Source of the DNA: Mucilaginibacter rubeus
Lineage (GTDB): Bacteria; Bacteroidota; Bacteroidia; Sphingobacteriales; Sphingobacteriaceae
DNA: 64,000 nt
Direction of reading: 5' to 3'
NCBI RefSeq assembly: GCF_003286415.2
Contig: NZ_CP043450.1
Location: forward strand, 1,922,001 to 1,986,000
Shown here: in pieces, positions 14,642 through 23,660 of the stretch
Numbering within the stretch: position 1 is the first letter of the stretch
Layout of the letters: the number at the start of each line of letters is the position of its first letter
Program-made: the position numbers and the translations under genes
The notes under the pieces: generated by a model
Told to the model about the DNA's origin: nothing
The model's database searches: none
The model's input: the letters and a program-made list of their open reading frames with translations, nothing else

Positions 14642-15126
14642 TATTGACACTTAGGCTGGATGAGAAAAGCCAGGCATTCTTTAATAAAATGCGTAAGCGT
14701 CATTTCCCACCGGGCCGTAATTTTCTTAAAGCACATTTGACTTTATTCCACCGGTTGCCCAGTGAAGTGGTGACCAGGGAATATTTCAGGAGTTTGCAAT
14801 GTCGCACCTTTGCAATGAAGGTTACCGGCTTGCGTCACCTCGGCGCAGGTGTGGCCTACGAAATTGATTCGGGAGAATTGCAGGAGTTTCATCGGAAATT
14901 AAGCCAATATTTTCACAAGGTGTTAATTCCACAGGACCGGCAACCATTCAAACCCCACATTACCATTCAAAATAAAGTGACGCCGGCGGCATCCAAAGAT
15001 TTGCTGACTGAGCTAATGGGGAATTTCAAGCCATTTACGGTCACGGCCACCGGACTTGACTTATGGGAGTATCTTGGCGGTCCATGGCGTCACAGTTCAA
15101 GTTATGATTTTTTAAATGAACAATAG
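14617..15126 (+). CDS. 2'-5' RNA ligase family (2H phosphoesterase) protein
   Basis: 169 residues from ATG 14617, inside the DUF2256 remnant. Both HxT motifs of the 2H superfamily are present: KAHLTLFH and KPHITIQN, about 85 residues apart. The family handles 2',5' or cyclic phosphodiester bonds; some bacterial members ligate tRNA halves in vitro. Because of the frameshift upstream, an uninterrupted frame also exists from 14497 (209 codons), but the first 40 codons there are out-of-frame DUF2256 sequence. The internal ATG is preferred. Confidence 0.8.
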   Translation: MQTEQNPLILTLRLDEKSQAFFNKMRKRHFPPGRNFLKAHLTLFHRLPSEVVTREYFRSLQCRTFAMKVTGLRHLGAGVAYEIDSGELQEFHRKLSQYFHKVLIPQDRQPFKPHITIQNKVTPAASKDLLTELMGNFKPFTVTATGLDLWEYLGGPWRHSSSYDFLNEQ

Positions 15127-15185
15127 GGGACGGGTCCGAGGTAAAACATAGAAAGGAAACGTAAAAGAATACTGCAATCCTATCG

Positions 15186-15368
15186 CTAATTTAATTCCCA
15201 TCTCGTCTTCTTACAAGACATGCAACGATATCGCTTTAGGGGAAGCCAGAATAGCAAAGTTTTCATGAGCAGGGTTCGTGGCACACACTTGAGTGATGAA
15301 CGGGTATTTTTCCCACACGAACAGCTTGGGCTTACTTTGGGTGGCGTAGGGTATAAGTCAACGATCAT
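15186..15368 (-). CDS. Possible small zinc-ribbon protein
   Basis: 60 residues with four Cys in two pairs: CSCGKN near residues 17-22 and YRCMSCKK near 48-55, separated by a hydrophobic FWLPLKR stretch. The layout resembles small CxxC-RS...PYRC-xx-C zinc-ribbon proteins common in environmental bacteria, though the first pair is CxC and there are two further Cys. The first 15 residues are not family-like, so the true start may be later. No neighbour on the same strand. Confidence 0.4.
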   Translation of the reverse strand: MIVDLYPTPPKVSPSCSCGKNTRSSLKCVPRTLLMKTLLFWLPLKRYRCMSCKKTRWELN

Positions 15369-15602
15369 GATAGGGGATATTATGTCCGCTCATCATTTGG
15401 TTTAATCAGGTATTCAAAGTTAAATACTAACGGTTGTTTTTTCAAAATGAAATTATAGGAACCCAAGTCCTGATCATCTGTATACCATACCCAGCTGCTT
15501 TTATTTCATTTTTGTGTATTTGATACCTTGGCTATTTTATGTATTTAAACTTTCGTTCTAATATAAATATTTTCAAACAATTTAAGAATAGCTCCGTTTT
15601 TT
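15369..15602. other. Intergenic DNA before katE
   Basis: Between the small minus-strand zinc-ribbon frame and the katE leader repeats lies AT-rich DNA with no convincing coding frame. It must hold the katE promoter; no clear TAnnTTTG element was picked out. Confidence 0.4.
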
Positions 15603-15659
15603 GTTAAACAAGATTTATGGACCAGGATACCCAAATAGCCTCATGGGGTATTGTTTAAC
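15603..15659 (+). promoter_or_regulatory. Nested inverted repeats in the katE upstream region
   Basis: GTTAAACAA (15603-15611) pairs perfectly with TTGTTTAAC (15651-15659); between them ATACCC pairs with GGGTAT. The downstream arm ends nine bases before the katE ATG. It could be a regulator site with two half-sites or a leader RNA stem that hides the initiation region. Confidence 0.4.
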
Positions 15660-15667
15660 CGGAAAAT

Positions 15668-17824
15668 ATGGAAAAGAAAAATACGCCACCCAAAAAAGGC
15701 ACTGAAAGTGCTATAGATAAAAAGCTGGTAACGCAGCCAGAGAACGCGAAAACGGAAAGTTTGAAAGCTCATACTGCCGACGCCACCGGGGAATCAATGA
15801 CCACGAATACTGGCCTTGCCATCAACGATGACCAAAATTCTTTAAAGGCCGGAGACCGGGGCCCAAGCCTGCTGGAAGATTTTATATTGCGGGAAAAGAT
15901 CACGCATTTTGATCATGAACGCATTCCGGAGCGGGTGGTACATGCCCGCGGTTCTGGGGCGCATGGCATTTTCAAGGCCTATGGAAATGTTTCGAAAGCT
16001 ACCAAAGCAAAATTTTTACTGGACACTGAAAGGGAAACTCCGTTGTTCGTCAGGTTCTCAACGGTGGCCGGCTCGAAAGGCTCTACCGATCTGGCCAGGG
16101 ATGTCCGGGGCTTTGCCGTGCGGTTTTATACCGAAGAAGGAAACTTTGACCTGGTAGGCAATAACATGCCCGTATTTTTCATACAGGATGCGATGAAATT
16201 CCCTGACCTTATCCATGCCGTTAAGCCAGAGCCGGATAATGAGATCCCGCAGGCGGCTTCTGCTCACGATACTTTTTGGGATTTTATTTCATTAACGCCG
16301 GAATCTGCTCATATGATCATGTGGGCAATGAGCGACCGTGCGATTCCGCGCAGCCTCCGGATGATGGAAGGGTTCGGGGTACATACCTTCCGTTTCATCA
16401 ACGAAGCAGGTAAGGCCAGTTTTGTTAAATTTCACTGGAAGCCCTTGTTAGGCGTTCATGCCGTGGCATGGGACGAGGCGCAGAATATTTCCGGTAAAGA
16501 CCCGGATTTTCATCGCCGTGATCTTTGGGATGCTATCGAAAGCGGTTCCTTCCCGGAATGGGAGCTGGGCGTGCAGATCATACCGGAAGAAGACGAATTC
16601 AAGTTCGATTTCGATCTGCTTGATCCGACCAAGCTGGTGCCGGAGGAACTGGTGCCCGTTGAACGTATCGGTAAAATGACTTTGAACAGGAACCCGGACA
16701 ATTTTTTTGCGGAGACCGAACAGGTCGCGTTTCACCTGGGACACATCGTACCCGGGATAGATTTCAGCAACGACCCCTTGCTGCAGGGCCGTCTGTTCTC
16801 TTATACGGATACCCAGCTGAGCCGCCTGGGAGGTCCTAACTTCCAAGAGATCCCGATCAATCGTCCGCTCAACGGCGTCCATAATAACCAGCGCGATGGG
16901 CATATGCGCCAAATGATCAATAAGGGAAAAACGAGTTACGGGCCAAATTCTTTAGCGAACAATGACCCGCAACAGGTGAAAGAAGCAAATGGCGGTTTTG
17001 TAAGTTACCAGGAGCGGATAGAGGCGCGCAAAATCAGGGCGAGGAACAAAAGTTTCTTTGATCATTTCAGCCAGGCAAATTTATTCTTCAACAGCCAGTC
17101 GCAGCCGGAAAAGAACCACATTATCGACGCATTAACTTTTGAACTTGGGAAGGTGAAAACCCTCGCGGTCCGTGAACGGATGCTGGGAATGCTCCTGCAG
17201 GTTGATGCGACACTGGCCAAAATGGTGGCTGACGGCCTTGGGCTGCAGGTACCTGAAGGACCTGTTCTTAACCAAAATATTCCGGCAGATGGCGATCCTG
17301 CAAATTATGCACCTGTTAAAGGTAAAAGCGCCGTAAAAATTTCACCTGCCTTAAGTATGGCCAATACCATCAAGGACACTATCAAAAGCCGTAAGATCGC
17401 GATCCTGGCAGCAGAGGGCGTAAAAGCACAATCCCTTAACACCGTCAAAGCTGCTTTGGAAGCCGAAGGCGCTGTTGCGGAGATTATCGCTCCGAAATTG
17501 GGATTGATCGATGATGGCATAGAGGCAGACCAGAGCTTTCTTGGTGCCGCTTCCGTATTGTTCGATGCGGTTTATGTGGCTGGTGGGAAGGGTTTGGATG
17601 CCGAGGCTAATGCTTTACATTTTCTGAACGAAGCGTTCAAACATTGTAAGGCTATCGCGTTTGAAGATGGAACGGAGGCGATATTGGCCGCTACCATTTT
17701 CTCGCAAAAAGTGAAAGATGATCCGGGCGTCATAACAGGAAAGGATCTGATCAAAAACTTTATTACCGCCATTAAAGGGCACAGGGTTTGGGAACGCGAA
17801 AAATCAAGGTTAATACCCGCATAA
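15668..17824 (+). CDS. katE: Catalase HPII, large-subunit clade 2
   Basis: 718 residues, typical of clade 2 catalases. Catalytic His92 lies in VVHARGSGAHG and Asn165 in GNNMPVFF. The heme-ligand Tyr379 is in RLFSYTDTQ. A class I glutamine-amidotransferase/DJ-1-like domain fills the C-terminus from about 570. The first 65 residues are a low-complexity Lys/Thr-rich extension typical of this clade. It degrades hydrogen peroxide in the cytoplasm, usually in stationary phase or stress. An ankyrin gene follows after one base. Confidence 0.95.
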   Translation: MEKKNTPPKKGTESAIDKKLVTQPENAKTESLKAHTADATGESMTTNTGLAINDDQNSLKAGDRGPSLLEDFILREKITHFDHERIPERVVHARGSGAHGIFKAYGNVSKATKAKFLLDTERETPLFVRFSTVAGSKGSTDLARDVRGFAVRFYTEEGNFDLVGNNMPVFFIQDAMKFPDLIHAVKPEPDNEIPQAASAHDTFWDFISLTPESAHMIMWAMSDRAIPRSLRMMEGFGVHTFRFINEAGKASFVKFHWKPLLGVHAVAWDEAQNISGKDPDFHRRDLWDAIESGSFPEWELGVQIIPEEDEFKFDFDLLDPTKLVPEELVPVERIGKMTLNRNPDNFFAETEQVAFHLGHIVPGIDFSNDPLLQGRLFSYTDTQLSRLGGPNFQEIPINRPLNGVHNNQRDGHMRQMINKGKTSYGPNSLANNDPQQVKEANGGFVSYQERIEARKIRARNKSFFDHFSQANLFFNSQSQPEKNHIIDALTFELGKVKTLAVRERMLGMLLQVDATLAKMVADGLGLQVPEGPVLNQNIPADGDPANYAPVKGKSAVKISPALSMANTIKDTIKSRKIAILAAEGVKAQSLNTVKAALEAEGAVAEIIAPKLGLIDDGIEADQSFLGAASVLFDAVYVAGGKGLDAEANALHFLNEAFKHCKAIAFEDGTEAILAATIFSQKVKDDPGVITGKDLIKNFITAIKGHRVWEREKSRLIPA

Positions 17825-17825
17825 A

Positions 17826-18302
17826 ATGGATGTCAACAATACCTTATTCTTCCAGGCAGCCCGAACCGGTGACCTGGATATCCTAAACCGGCTGCTTCGT
17901 GAAGGGATGGCAGTTAACAACCGTGACGAGAAAGGTTATACGCCATTGATCATTGCCTGTTACAACAACCAGCAGGACGCCGCAAAGCTGCTGCTGGAGG
18001 CGGGCGCAGATGTCAACACCGGGGACGCAGGCGGTAATACCGCGCTGATGGGGGTTTGCTTTAAGGGTTACCCGCTTATTGCCGACTTGTTGATTCGGTA
18101 CGGGGCAAACCTTGATCTTCAGCATGGTAACGGCGGTACAGCGCTGATGTTCGCCGCCATGTTTGGACGCAACGACATGATCCGGTTATTGTTGGCGAAC
18201 GGTGCAAACCGGAATCTAACGGATAACCGTGGGCTTAGCGCATTCGACCTGGCTGCGCAACAAGGCAATGAAGAAGCCATTGAAGTTTTAGAAAGTCAAT
18301 AA
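17826..18302 (+). CDS. Ankyrin-repeat protein partnered with catalase
   Basis: 158 residues with four to five ankyrin repeats, for example DEKGYTPLIIACYNNQQDAAKLLLEAGADVN and GNGGTALMFAAMFGRNDMIRLLLANGAN broken across the fold. No signal peptide, so cytoplasmic. It starts one base after katE and is certainly co-transcribed. In Pseudomonas and Campylobacter similar small ankyrin proteins sit beside catalases and are needed for full activity, perhaps for heme loading or binding the enzyme. A matching role is inferred. Confidence 0.88.
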   Translation: MDVNNTLFFQAARTGDLDILNRLLREGMAVNNRDEKGYTPLIIACYNNQQDAAKLLLEAGADVNTGDAGGNTALMGVCFKGYPLIADLLIRYGANLDLQHGNGGTALMFAAMFGRNDMIRLLLANGANRNLTDNRGLSAFDLAAQQGNEEAIEVLESQ

Positions 18303-18348
18303 ACACATCATGTAACCAAAACAAAACATTCTTAAAATTAATTATATG

Positions 18349-18371
18349 GCCCTGCAGGTTTTCTGCGGGGC
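18349..18371 (+). terminator. Hairpin after the catalase-ankyrin pair
   Basis: Arms GCCCTGCAG (18349-18357) and CTGCGGGGC (18363-18371) with one wobble and a loop of five. No long T run follows, so it may be a weak terminator or an mRNA-stabilising stem. Confidence 0.35.
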
Positions 18372-18386
18372 TTCCTGGTACACTGT

Positions 18387-18854
18387 ATGAAACGAAAGAA
18401 AAACCTTTTTGAATGCTTTTCTGAATGGGCCACCAAAGCTACCGGCAGTTCTGCCGCCTTTATTCTCGCAGTGTCAGTGGTGGTTATTTGGGCTGCCACT
18501 GGCCCGATCGCCAAATATTCCCAGACCTGGCAGTTGATCATCAATACCGGGACGACCATTATTACATTTCTGATGGTTTTTCTGATCCAGAAATCACAAA
18601 ACAAAGATTCCAAAGCGATCCATTTGAAACTGAATGAACTTATCGCTTCCCATGAAGGAACCAGCAACCGGATGGTGGATATAGAAAACCTGACCGAAAA
18701 GGAACTTGATCAGTTGCATAAGTTCTATGTGCAGATCGCTGAACTGGCAGAAAAGGAAGACGACCTGACTTGTACGCATTCTATCGATGCTGCCGAAGAG
18801 AATAACCGTGACAAAACTGAAAACCTTAAAAAACGGAAGTCTTATAGCAAATAA
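18387..18854 (+). CDS. Low-affinity iron permease family protein
   Basis: 155 residues. Two membrane helices lie at about 20-42 and 50-68 (GSSAAFILAVSVVVIWAATG and a following IITFLMVFLIQ). QKSQNKDSKAIHLKLNELI then follows, the signature of the FET4-like DUF (PF04120) in bacteria. The C-terminal third is a charged cytoplasmic helix. Despite the family name, transport by the bacterial two-helix version is not established. It often sits in stress clusters with catalase, as here. Confidence 0.85.
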   Translation: MKRKKNLFECFSEWATKATGSSAAFILAVSVVVIWAATGPIAKYSQTWQLIINTGTTIITFLMVFLIQKSQNKDSKAIHLKLNELIASHEGTSNRMVDIENLTEKELDQLHKFYVQIAELAEKEDDLTCTHSIDAAEENNRDKTENLKKRKSYSK

Positions 18855-18979
18855 GAAAGGAAAATGCCTGAAGCAGATGAAATGGCCCGCGGCGATTTTA
18901 TTGATTGAAAGTCAGCTTTGCCACATTACTGCTCAAATGCCGCAAACGTTTTTTACACTGATTGTTTATTAAGCGATCT

Positions 18980-20794
18980 ATGAAAAATACATCTTTACCC
19001 TCTGATACAACGGTGGCCGGTATGGGTGCCGTGCCTCTTGAACAAGGTGTCCACTTCCGTGTTTGGGCACCGAACGCAGATGCTGTCTTTGTAAGCGGCA
19101 GTTTTAATAATTTTGATAAAACATCTGACCCGCTGGAAAGCGAAGGTAATGGTTACTGGGCAGGCACGGCAGCGGAGGCCAAAACCGGCGATGAATATAA
19201 GTATTTCCTCCAAACACCTTATGGTGAGTTTTTCCGGAATGATCCATATGCCAAACAGATGACCAACTCTGCAGGCAATGGCGTTATATATGACGGTAAC
19301 CGGTTTGACTGGGGCGAAACTGAATACCAAATGCCCTCCTGGAATAAACTGGTGATCTACGAGCTTCATACCGGCACCTTTAATGTTAAAGAAGAAGGAA
19401 AGCCCGGGGATCTGTATGGTGTGATCCAAAAGCTGCCTTATTTGAAAGAGCTGGGGATCAATGCCATAGAGGTAATGCCTCCTTTCGAATTTCCCGGTGG
19501 CTTTTCCTGGGGATATAACCCTGCCCAGCCCTTCGCAATCGAATCGGAATACGGCGGCCCAGACGCGTTCAAAAGTCTGGTAAAAGCAGCACACGAGCAG
19601 GGCATCGCTGTCATCCTGGATGTGGTCTACAATCATTTCGGCCCAGGCGACCTCGATCTCTGGCAGTTTGATGGCTGGTCAGAGAACGGCAAAGGCGGTA
19701 TCTATTTTTATAATGACTGGAAGTCGGAGACACCGTGGGGGGATACCCGCCCTGATTACGGCAGGGGAGAGGTCAGGCAATACTTGCGTGATAATGCCCT
19801 GATGTGGCTGGAAGAATACCGGGTGGACGGACTGCGTATGGATATGATCCCCTACATCAGGAATGTACACGCTGATGAGAGTCCGGGCAGCATGCTGGAA
19901 GACGGGCTTAGCCTGCTCCGCTGGATCAACGGCGAGATCGCTGAAAAATTTCCCTGGAAACTGACCATCGCAGAAGACCTGCACGGCCTGGATAGCATCA
20001 CTAACCCGACCGATGGTGATGGCTTAGGCTTCGGTGCTCAATGGGATGGTGATTTCGTGCACCCGGTGCGCTACGCAATCATAGCTCCGGACGATGCAGA
20101 AAGGGATATGTACGCGATGGAAGCGGCGCTGATGCGACAATACAGCGGCAATCCCTTTCATAGGATCGTTTATACTGAAAGTCATGACGAAGTGGCCAAT
20201 GGGAAAGCCCGGGTGGCCGAAGAAATTTCCGACGGTGACGTGAATAACTGGTATTCCAAAAAACGCGCATCGCTGGGAATGGCGATGGTGCTCACTTCGC
20301 CCGGGATCCCGATGATCTTTCAGGGACATGAGCTTCTGGAAGACCGCTGGTTTTCCGATACGGACCCCATTGACTGGAACCGGGAGAAGGAATTCAACGG
20401 ATTCGTACACTTGCACCGCGACCTGATCCGTCTACGCTTGAATAAAGGCGGTATCAGCGAGGGATTAACCGGGCGAAACACCGAAGTCATCAGGGTAGAT
20501 AATGAGAAGAAAATGCTGGTGTTTCAGCGCTGGCAGGAGGGAGTGGCGGGAGATACCACAGTCGTCGTGCTGAACTTCTCAGGACAAGCCTACTCCGATT
20601 ATCGGATAGGCATGCCGGGCGCGGGACTGTGGAAGATTCGTTTCAACAGCGATTGGGAAGGCTATGACCAGGAGTTCGGCGATTATACCGTATTGGATAC
20701 CAATGCTGAAGAACAGGAATGCGATGGATATCCGCATTCAGCCAGTATCTCGGCAGGACCCTACTCGGCCATTATACTTTCGCAGGATAAATGA
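18980..20794 (+). CDS. GH13 alpha-amylase family enzyme with CBM48, branching-enzyme-like
   Basis: 604 residues from ATG 18980; a longer frame opens at 18962. Residues about 20-100 form a CBM48/isoamylase N-domain (VHFRVWAPNADAVFVSGSFN). A (beta/alpha)8 barrel follows with DVVYNHFG, VDGLRMDMI (nucleophile Asp), TIAEDLHG (acid/base Glu) and ESHDEV. SHDEV is typical of glycogen branching enzymes. The C-terminal beta domain closes the protein. A role in alpha-glucan or trehalose-type stress metabolism is likely; branching versus hydrolysis cannot be decided from motifs. The DUF1003 gene overlaps its stop. Confidence 0.85.
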   Translation: MKNTSLPSDTTVAGMGAVPLEQGVHFRVWAPNADAVFVSGSFNNFDKTSDPLESEGNGYWAGTAAEAKTGDEYKYFLQTPYGEFFRNDPYAKQMTNSAGNGVIYDGNRFDWGETEYQMPSWNKLVIYELHTGTFNVKEEGKPGDLYGVIQKLPYLKELGINAIEVMPPFEFPGGFSWGYNPAQPFAIESEYGGPDAFKSLVKAAHEQGIAVILDVVYNHFGPGDLDLWQFDGWSENGKGGIYFYNDWKSETPWGDTRPDYGRGEVRQYLRDNALMWLEEYRVDGLRMDMIPYIRNVHADESPGSMLEDGLSLLRWINGEIAEKFPWKLTIAEDLHGLDSITNPTDGDGLGFGAQWDGDFVHPVRYAIIAPDDAERDMYAMEAALMRQYSGNPFHRIVYTESHDEVANGKARVAEEISDGDVNNWYSKKRASLGMAMVLTSPGIPMIFQGHELLEDRWFSDTDPIDWNREKEFNGFVHLHRDLIRLRLNKGGISEGLTGRNTEVIRVDNEKKMLVFQRWQEGVAGDTTVVVLNFSGQAYSDYRIGMPGAGLWKIRFNSDWEGYDQEFGDYTVLDTNAEEQECDGYPHSASISAGPYSAIILSQDK

Positions 20795-21294
20795 TCTTGG
20801 TGTGGGGAATGAACTTAACGATTGAAAGAATGAAGGGAAAATCTGTTTCGCGTTCTGTACCTGATCCTAAAGGAGGGCCAGATGACCGGGCAGCAATCCT
20901 GCTGTCGGATATATTGGGTAGTGTGTGGCTTTTGATTGCATTCCTCGCTCTTATTGGGTTTTACCTGCTTTGGAACTTCGGACTGATTAAAGGACTGCAA
21001 CCATTTGACGAGGCTCCGTTTAATGTGCTTGACACGATACTGTCGATATTTGCTATCGTGCTTTCTGTTGCGGTTTTGATTAGTCAAAAGCGGCAGCGCC
21101 GTCTGGAAAAGATCCGCGAGCAGGTAGAATTCGAAGTAAACGTACGCGCTGAGCATGAGATCACCAAGATACTGGAAATGCTGCACACAATTCAGCAAAA
21201 GCTAGGTATAACCAATAATGATCAGGAACTGGAAGAAATGAAAAAAAAAACGGATATCGCTGACATTCACGAAAAGATCAGGAAGAACAGTTAA
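20791..21294 (+). CDS. DUF1003 family membrane protein
   Basis: 167 residues from the ATG that overlaps the previous stop (ATGA); ATG 20809 is an alternative after a GGGG stretch. Two membrane helices at about 44-63 and 83-101 flank the family hallmark QPFDEAPFNVLDTILS. KRQ and a long cytoplasmic coiled helix follow. DUF1003 proteins are small inner-membrane proteins of unknown function, often in stress or cyclic-nucleotide contexts. It is likely co-transcribed with the GH13 enzyme. Confidence 0.85.
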   Translation: MILVWGMNLTIERMKGKSVSRSVPDPKGGPDDRAAILLSDILGSVWLLIAFLALIGFYLLWNFGLIKGLQPFDEAPFNVLDTILSIFAIVLSVAVLISQKRQRRLEKIREQVEFEVNVRAEHEITKILEMLHTIQQKLGITNNDQELEEMKKKTDIADIHEKIRKNS

Positions 21295-21378
21295 CACATG
21301 ATGATGCCCATTATGCGCAATTATTCGGTTGATGCACATTTTTCGTAAGCGACATTTTCTTTGGAGGTATTGATAACA

Positions 21379-23052
21379 ATGAAAAAAGGTAATTCTCAAG
21401 AAATGGCTATTTTAGGCGGCGGGCCCGCTGCACTGTTCATATTCAAACGTTTGGTTGCCCGCAGACTGCCGGGTCTGAACATTACCATTTTTGAAAAAAA
21501 TGACCGCCTCGGTTACGGCATGCCTTATGGGCACAATGGCGCGGCGGATGAACATGTCACCAATGTTTCCGGCAACGAAATCCCGGAATTGATGAACGAT
21601 CTGGCTGACTGGATCAAAAAAGTTCCTAAAGATACGCTGGACAAGTATCATATTGCCCCGGGGAACTTTAATGACTATAAAGTCCTGCCGCGTTTGCTAT
21701 TCGGACAGTATCTGAACGATCAGTTTAACCTGCTCCTTAAACAAGCCAGGGAAAAAGGAATCGAAACAACGGTCTGTTATAAGAGCATAGTGGCTGATGT
21801 CATCGATGACCCCGTTAAAAGAAAAGTAAAAGTTTTGCTGGAGGATGACCGCAGCTTTGATTTCGACCGCATCATCATCTGTACCGGTCACCTTTGGCCG
21901 CTCAGGTATGAAGGGAAAGTCAAAGGCTGGTTTGATTCTCCTTATCCGCCGGCCAAGATCAGTGTAAAGGTAAATCACGCAGTCGCCATACGTGGTTCGT
22001 CGCTAACAGCCATCGACGCGATCCGGACTTTGGGCAGGCATAACGGCACTTTTAAGAAAATAGATGGGAAACTGTGTTTTACGGCCGATGATCCAAATTT
22101 CAGAATCGTCATGTATTCCCGCAATGGACTGCTGCCTGCAGTACGGTTTCATCTGGAAGATTCACATTTAGGCAAAGAAACGGTATTGCCTGCTGAAGAG
22201 GTAGAAGCGTTGCGCGCACAGCATGAAGGTTTTTTGCCCCTGGACTATGTTTTTGAAAAGAATTTCAAAGCCGGAATTTTAAGGCAGGATCCGGGATTCT
22301 ATCAGCAGATCAAAGAAATGAACATGGAATCCTTTGTGGACTGGATCATGGAGCAACGAGCACAGGCGGATCCCTTTGAATTGTTAAAAGAGGAATACGC
22401 GGAGGCGGAACAGTCTATAAAAAAACGCGAGTCAATTTACTGGAAAGAAATGCTGGCCATCCTGAGCTTTGCCATGAATTATCCAGCCAAGTATTTTTCG
22501 GCGGAAGATTGGCTGCGGATGCAGAAAAAGTTGATGCCACTCATTTCCGTTGTGATCGCTTTTGTACCACAAAGCTCGGCTGAAACTCTGCTGGCGATGC
22601 ATCAGGCCGGTAAATTGGAGCTGCTTGCTGTGGGAGAAGACGGCTCCTTCGAGCCAGGCGAGGACGGGGGCGTGCTTATCGATGGCACGCATTACCAAAC
22701 CTTTGTGGATTGCATTGGTCAGCCCCATTTGAAATATGAAGAATTGCCTTATCCGGGCCTGTTGCAAAACCGTACGTTGAGTCCGGCGCGCTTACGGTTC
22801 AGGGATCCGGAAAAAGGCAGGCAAATGATGAGCGATGACCAGCAAAAGGTGATAGTTGATGATCAGGAGAACTATTACCTGACGGTGCCGGGCGTAAGTA
22901 TCAATGACAGCTTTCAGGCGGTTGATGAGTTCAATGCACTGAACGAACGGATCTACATCATGGCCGTGCCGTTCATCGGGGGATTTAATCCGGATTATTC
23001 CGGCCTGGATTTTTGTGAAGCGGCCTCTAAAGCCATTATCGATAGCTTATGA
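21379..23052 (+). CDS. FAD/NAD(P)-binding protein (COG4529 type)
   Basis: 557 residues from ATG 21379; GGAGG lies 11 bases upstream. A Rossmann FAD motif starts at once (MAILGGGPAALFIFKRL), and DRLGYGMPYG follows. A second nucleotide-binding segment (HAVAIRGSSLTAIDAIRTLG) lies at about 200. The family (HI0933/COG4529-like) resembles N-hydroxylating and amine-oxidising flavoenzymes, but no substrate is established. The stop overlaps the DUF1543 start by four bases, so the two work or at least are made together. Confidence 0.85.
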   Translation: MKKGNSQEMAILGGGPAALFIFKRLVARRLPGLNITIFEKNDRLGYGMPYGHNGAADEHVTNVSGNEIPELMNDLADWIKKVPKDTLDKYHIAPGNFNDYKVLPRLLFGQYLNDQFNLLLKQAREKGIETTVCYKSIVADVIDDPVKRKVKVLLEDDRSFDFDRIIICTGHLWPLRYEGKVKGWFDSPYPPAKISVKVNHAVAIRGSSLTAIDAIRTLGRHNGTFKKIDGKLCFTADDPNFRIVMYSRNGLLPAVRFHLEDSHLGKETVLPAEEVEALRAQHEGFLPLDYVFEKNFKAGILRQDPGFYQQIKEMNMESFVDWIMEQRAQADPFELLKEEYAEAEQSIKKRESIYWKEMLAILSFAMNYPAKYFSAEDWLRMQKKLMPLISVVIAFVPQSSAETLLAMHQAGKLELLAVGEDGSFEPGEDGGVLIDGTHYQTFVDCIGQPHLKYEELPYPGLLQNRTLSPARLRFRDPEKGRQMMSDDQQKVIVDDQENYYLTVPGVSINDSFQAVDEFNALNERIYIMAVPFIGGFNPDYSGLDFCEAASKAIIDSL

Positions 23053-23606
23053 AATTATTTATGGTCTTACTGGGCTCGAAGGCGCCGAAAAGGAATGTCG
23101 AGCAGCACGATTTCTTTTTCGGGATTGCTGAAAAACTTGGTGACCTCAAACAGCAATTTGTCGGGTTTTGGCCGGAAGCGGGGAACAGCCTGCATATCGA
23201 TGGCTGGCGGGAGATCAACTTTGTGGATGGTTACCGCGTCGACATTATGCCCGGAGAGAATCATGGAAATAATAAACGCATTTTTTTTATCAACCTGGGC
23301 GGTTATACCTCCGGGAAACTGGAAGAACAGCATTACACCTTGCTGACGGTTCAGGATGACCGGATGTCTGCCCTGAAAGCGAGCAAACTGACGGTTTTTT
23401 TCAGAACCGCGACTATCAAAGGTCTGAAAGGAGCGGATGCACACATCGACGAAAAATATGGTATTGATGTGGACGAGATCTACCGGATCGAAGACTTGTT
23501 ATCACCGGAAACAAAGGCGCGCTGGCATATTCACTTAACTGCGGTGGAAAATGCTTCCGTAGACGAAGTCCACCTGGGGTATTTAAAAATGGGGCAGCTG
23601 GGCTAA
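23049..23606 (+). CDS. DUF1543 family protein
   Basis: 185 residues: MKLFMVLLGSKAPKRNVEQHDFF near the start and VDGYRVDIMPG in the middle, both DUF1543 hallmarks. The two halves look like repeated units of the domain. Cytoplasmic, function unknown. It is translationally coupled to the flavoprotein upstream. Confidence 0.85.
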   Translation: MKLFMVLLGSKAPKRNVEQHDFFFGIAEKLGDLKQQFVGFWPEAGNSLHIDGWREINFVDGYRVDIMPGENHGNNKRIFFINLGGYTSGKLEEQHYTLLTVQDDRMSALKASKLTVFFRTATIKGLKGADAHIDEKYGIDVDEIYRIEDLLSPETKARWHIHLTAVENASVDEVHLGYLKMGQLG

Positions 23607-23660
23607 ACTGCTCCCGAAAAAAGATCAATTTTTACAACAAACGCCTCATCTTATTTTTTA

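Noticed and set aside
18995..19636. 213-codon open frame on the minus strand inside the GH13 gene
   Set aside because: It is antisense to strongly conserved GH13 motifs, has no family features and is explained by codon bias of the real gene.
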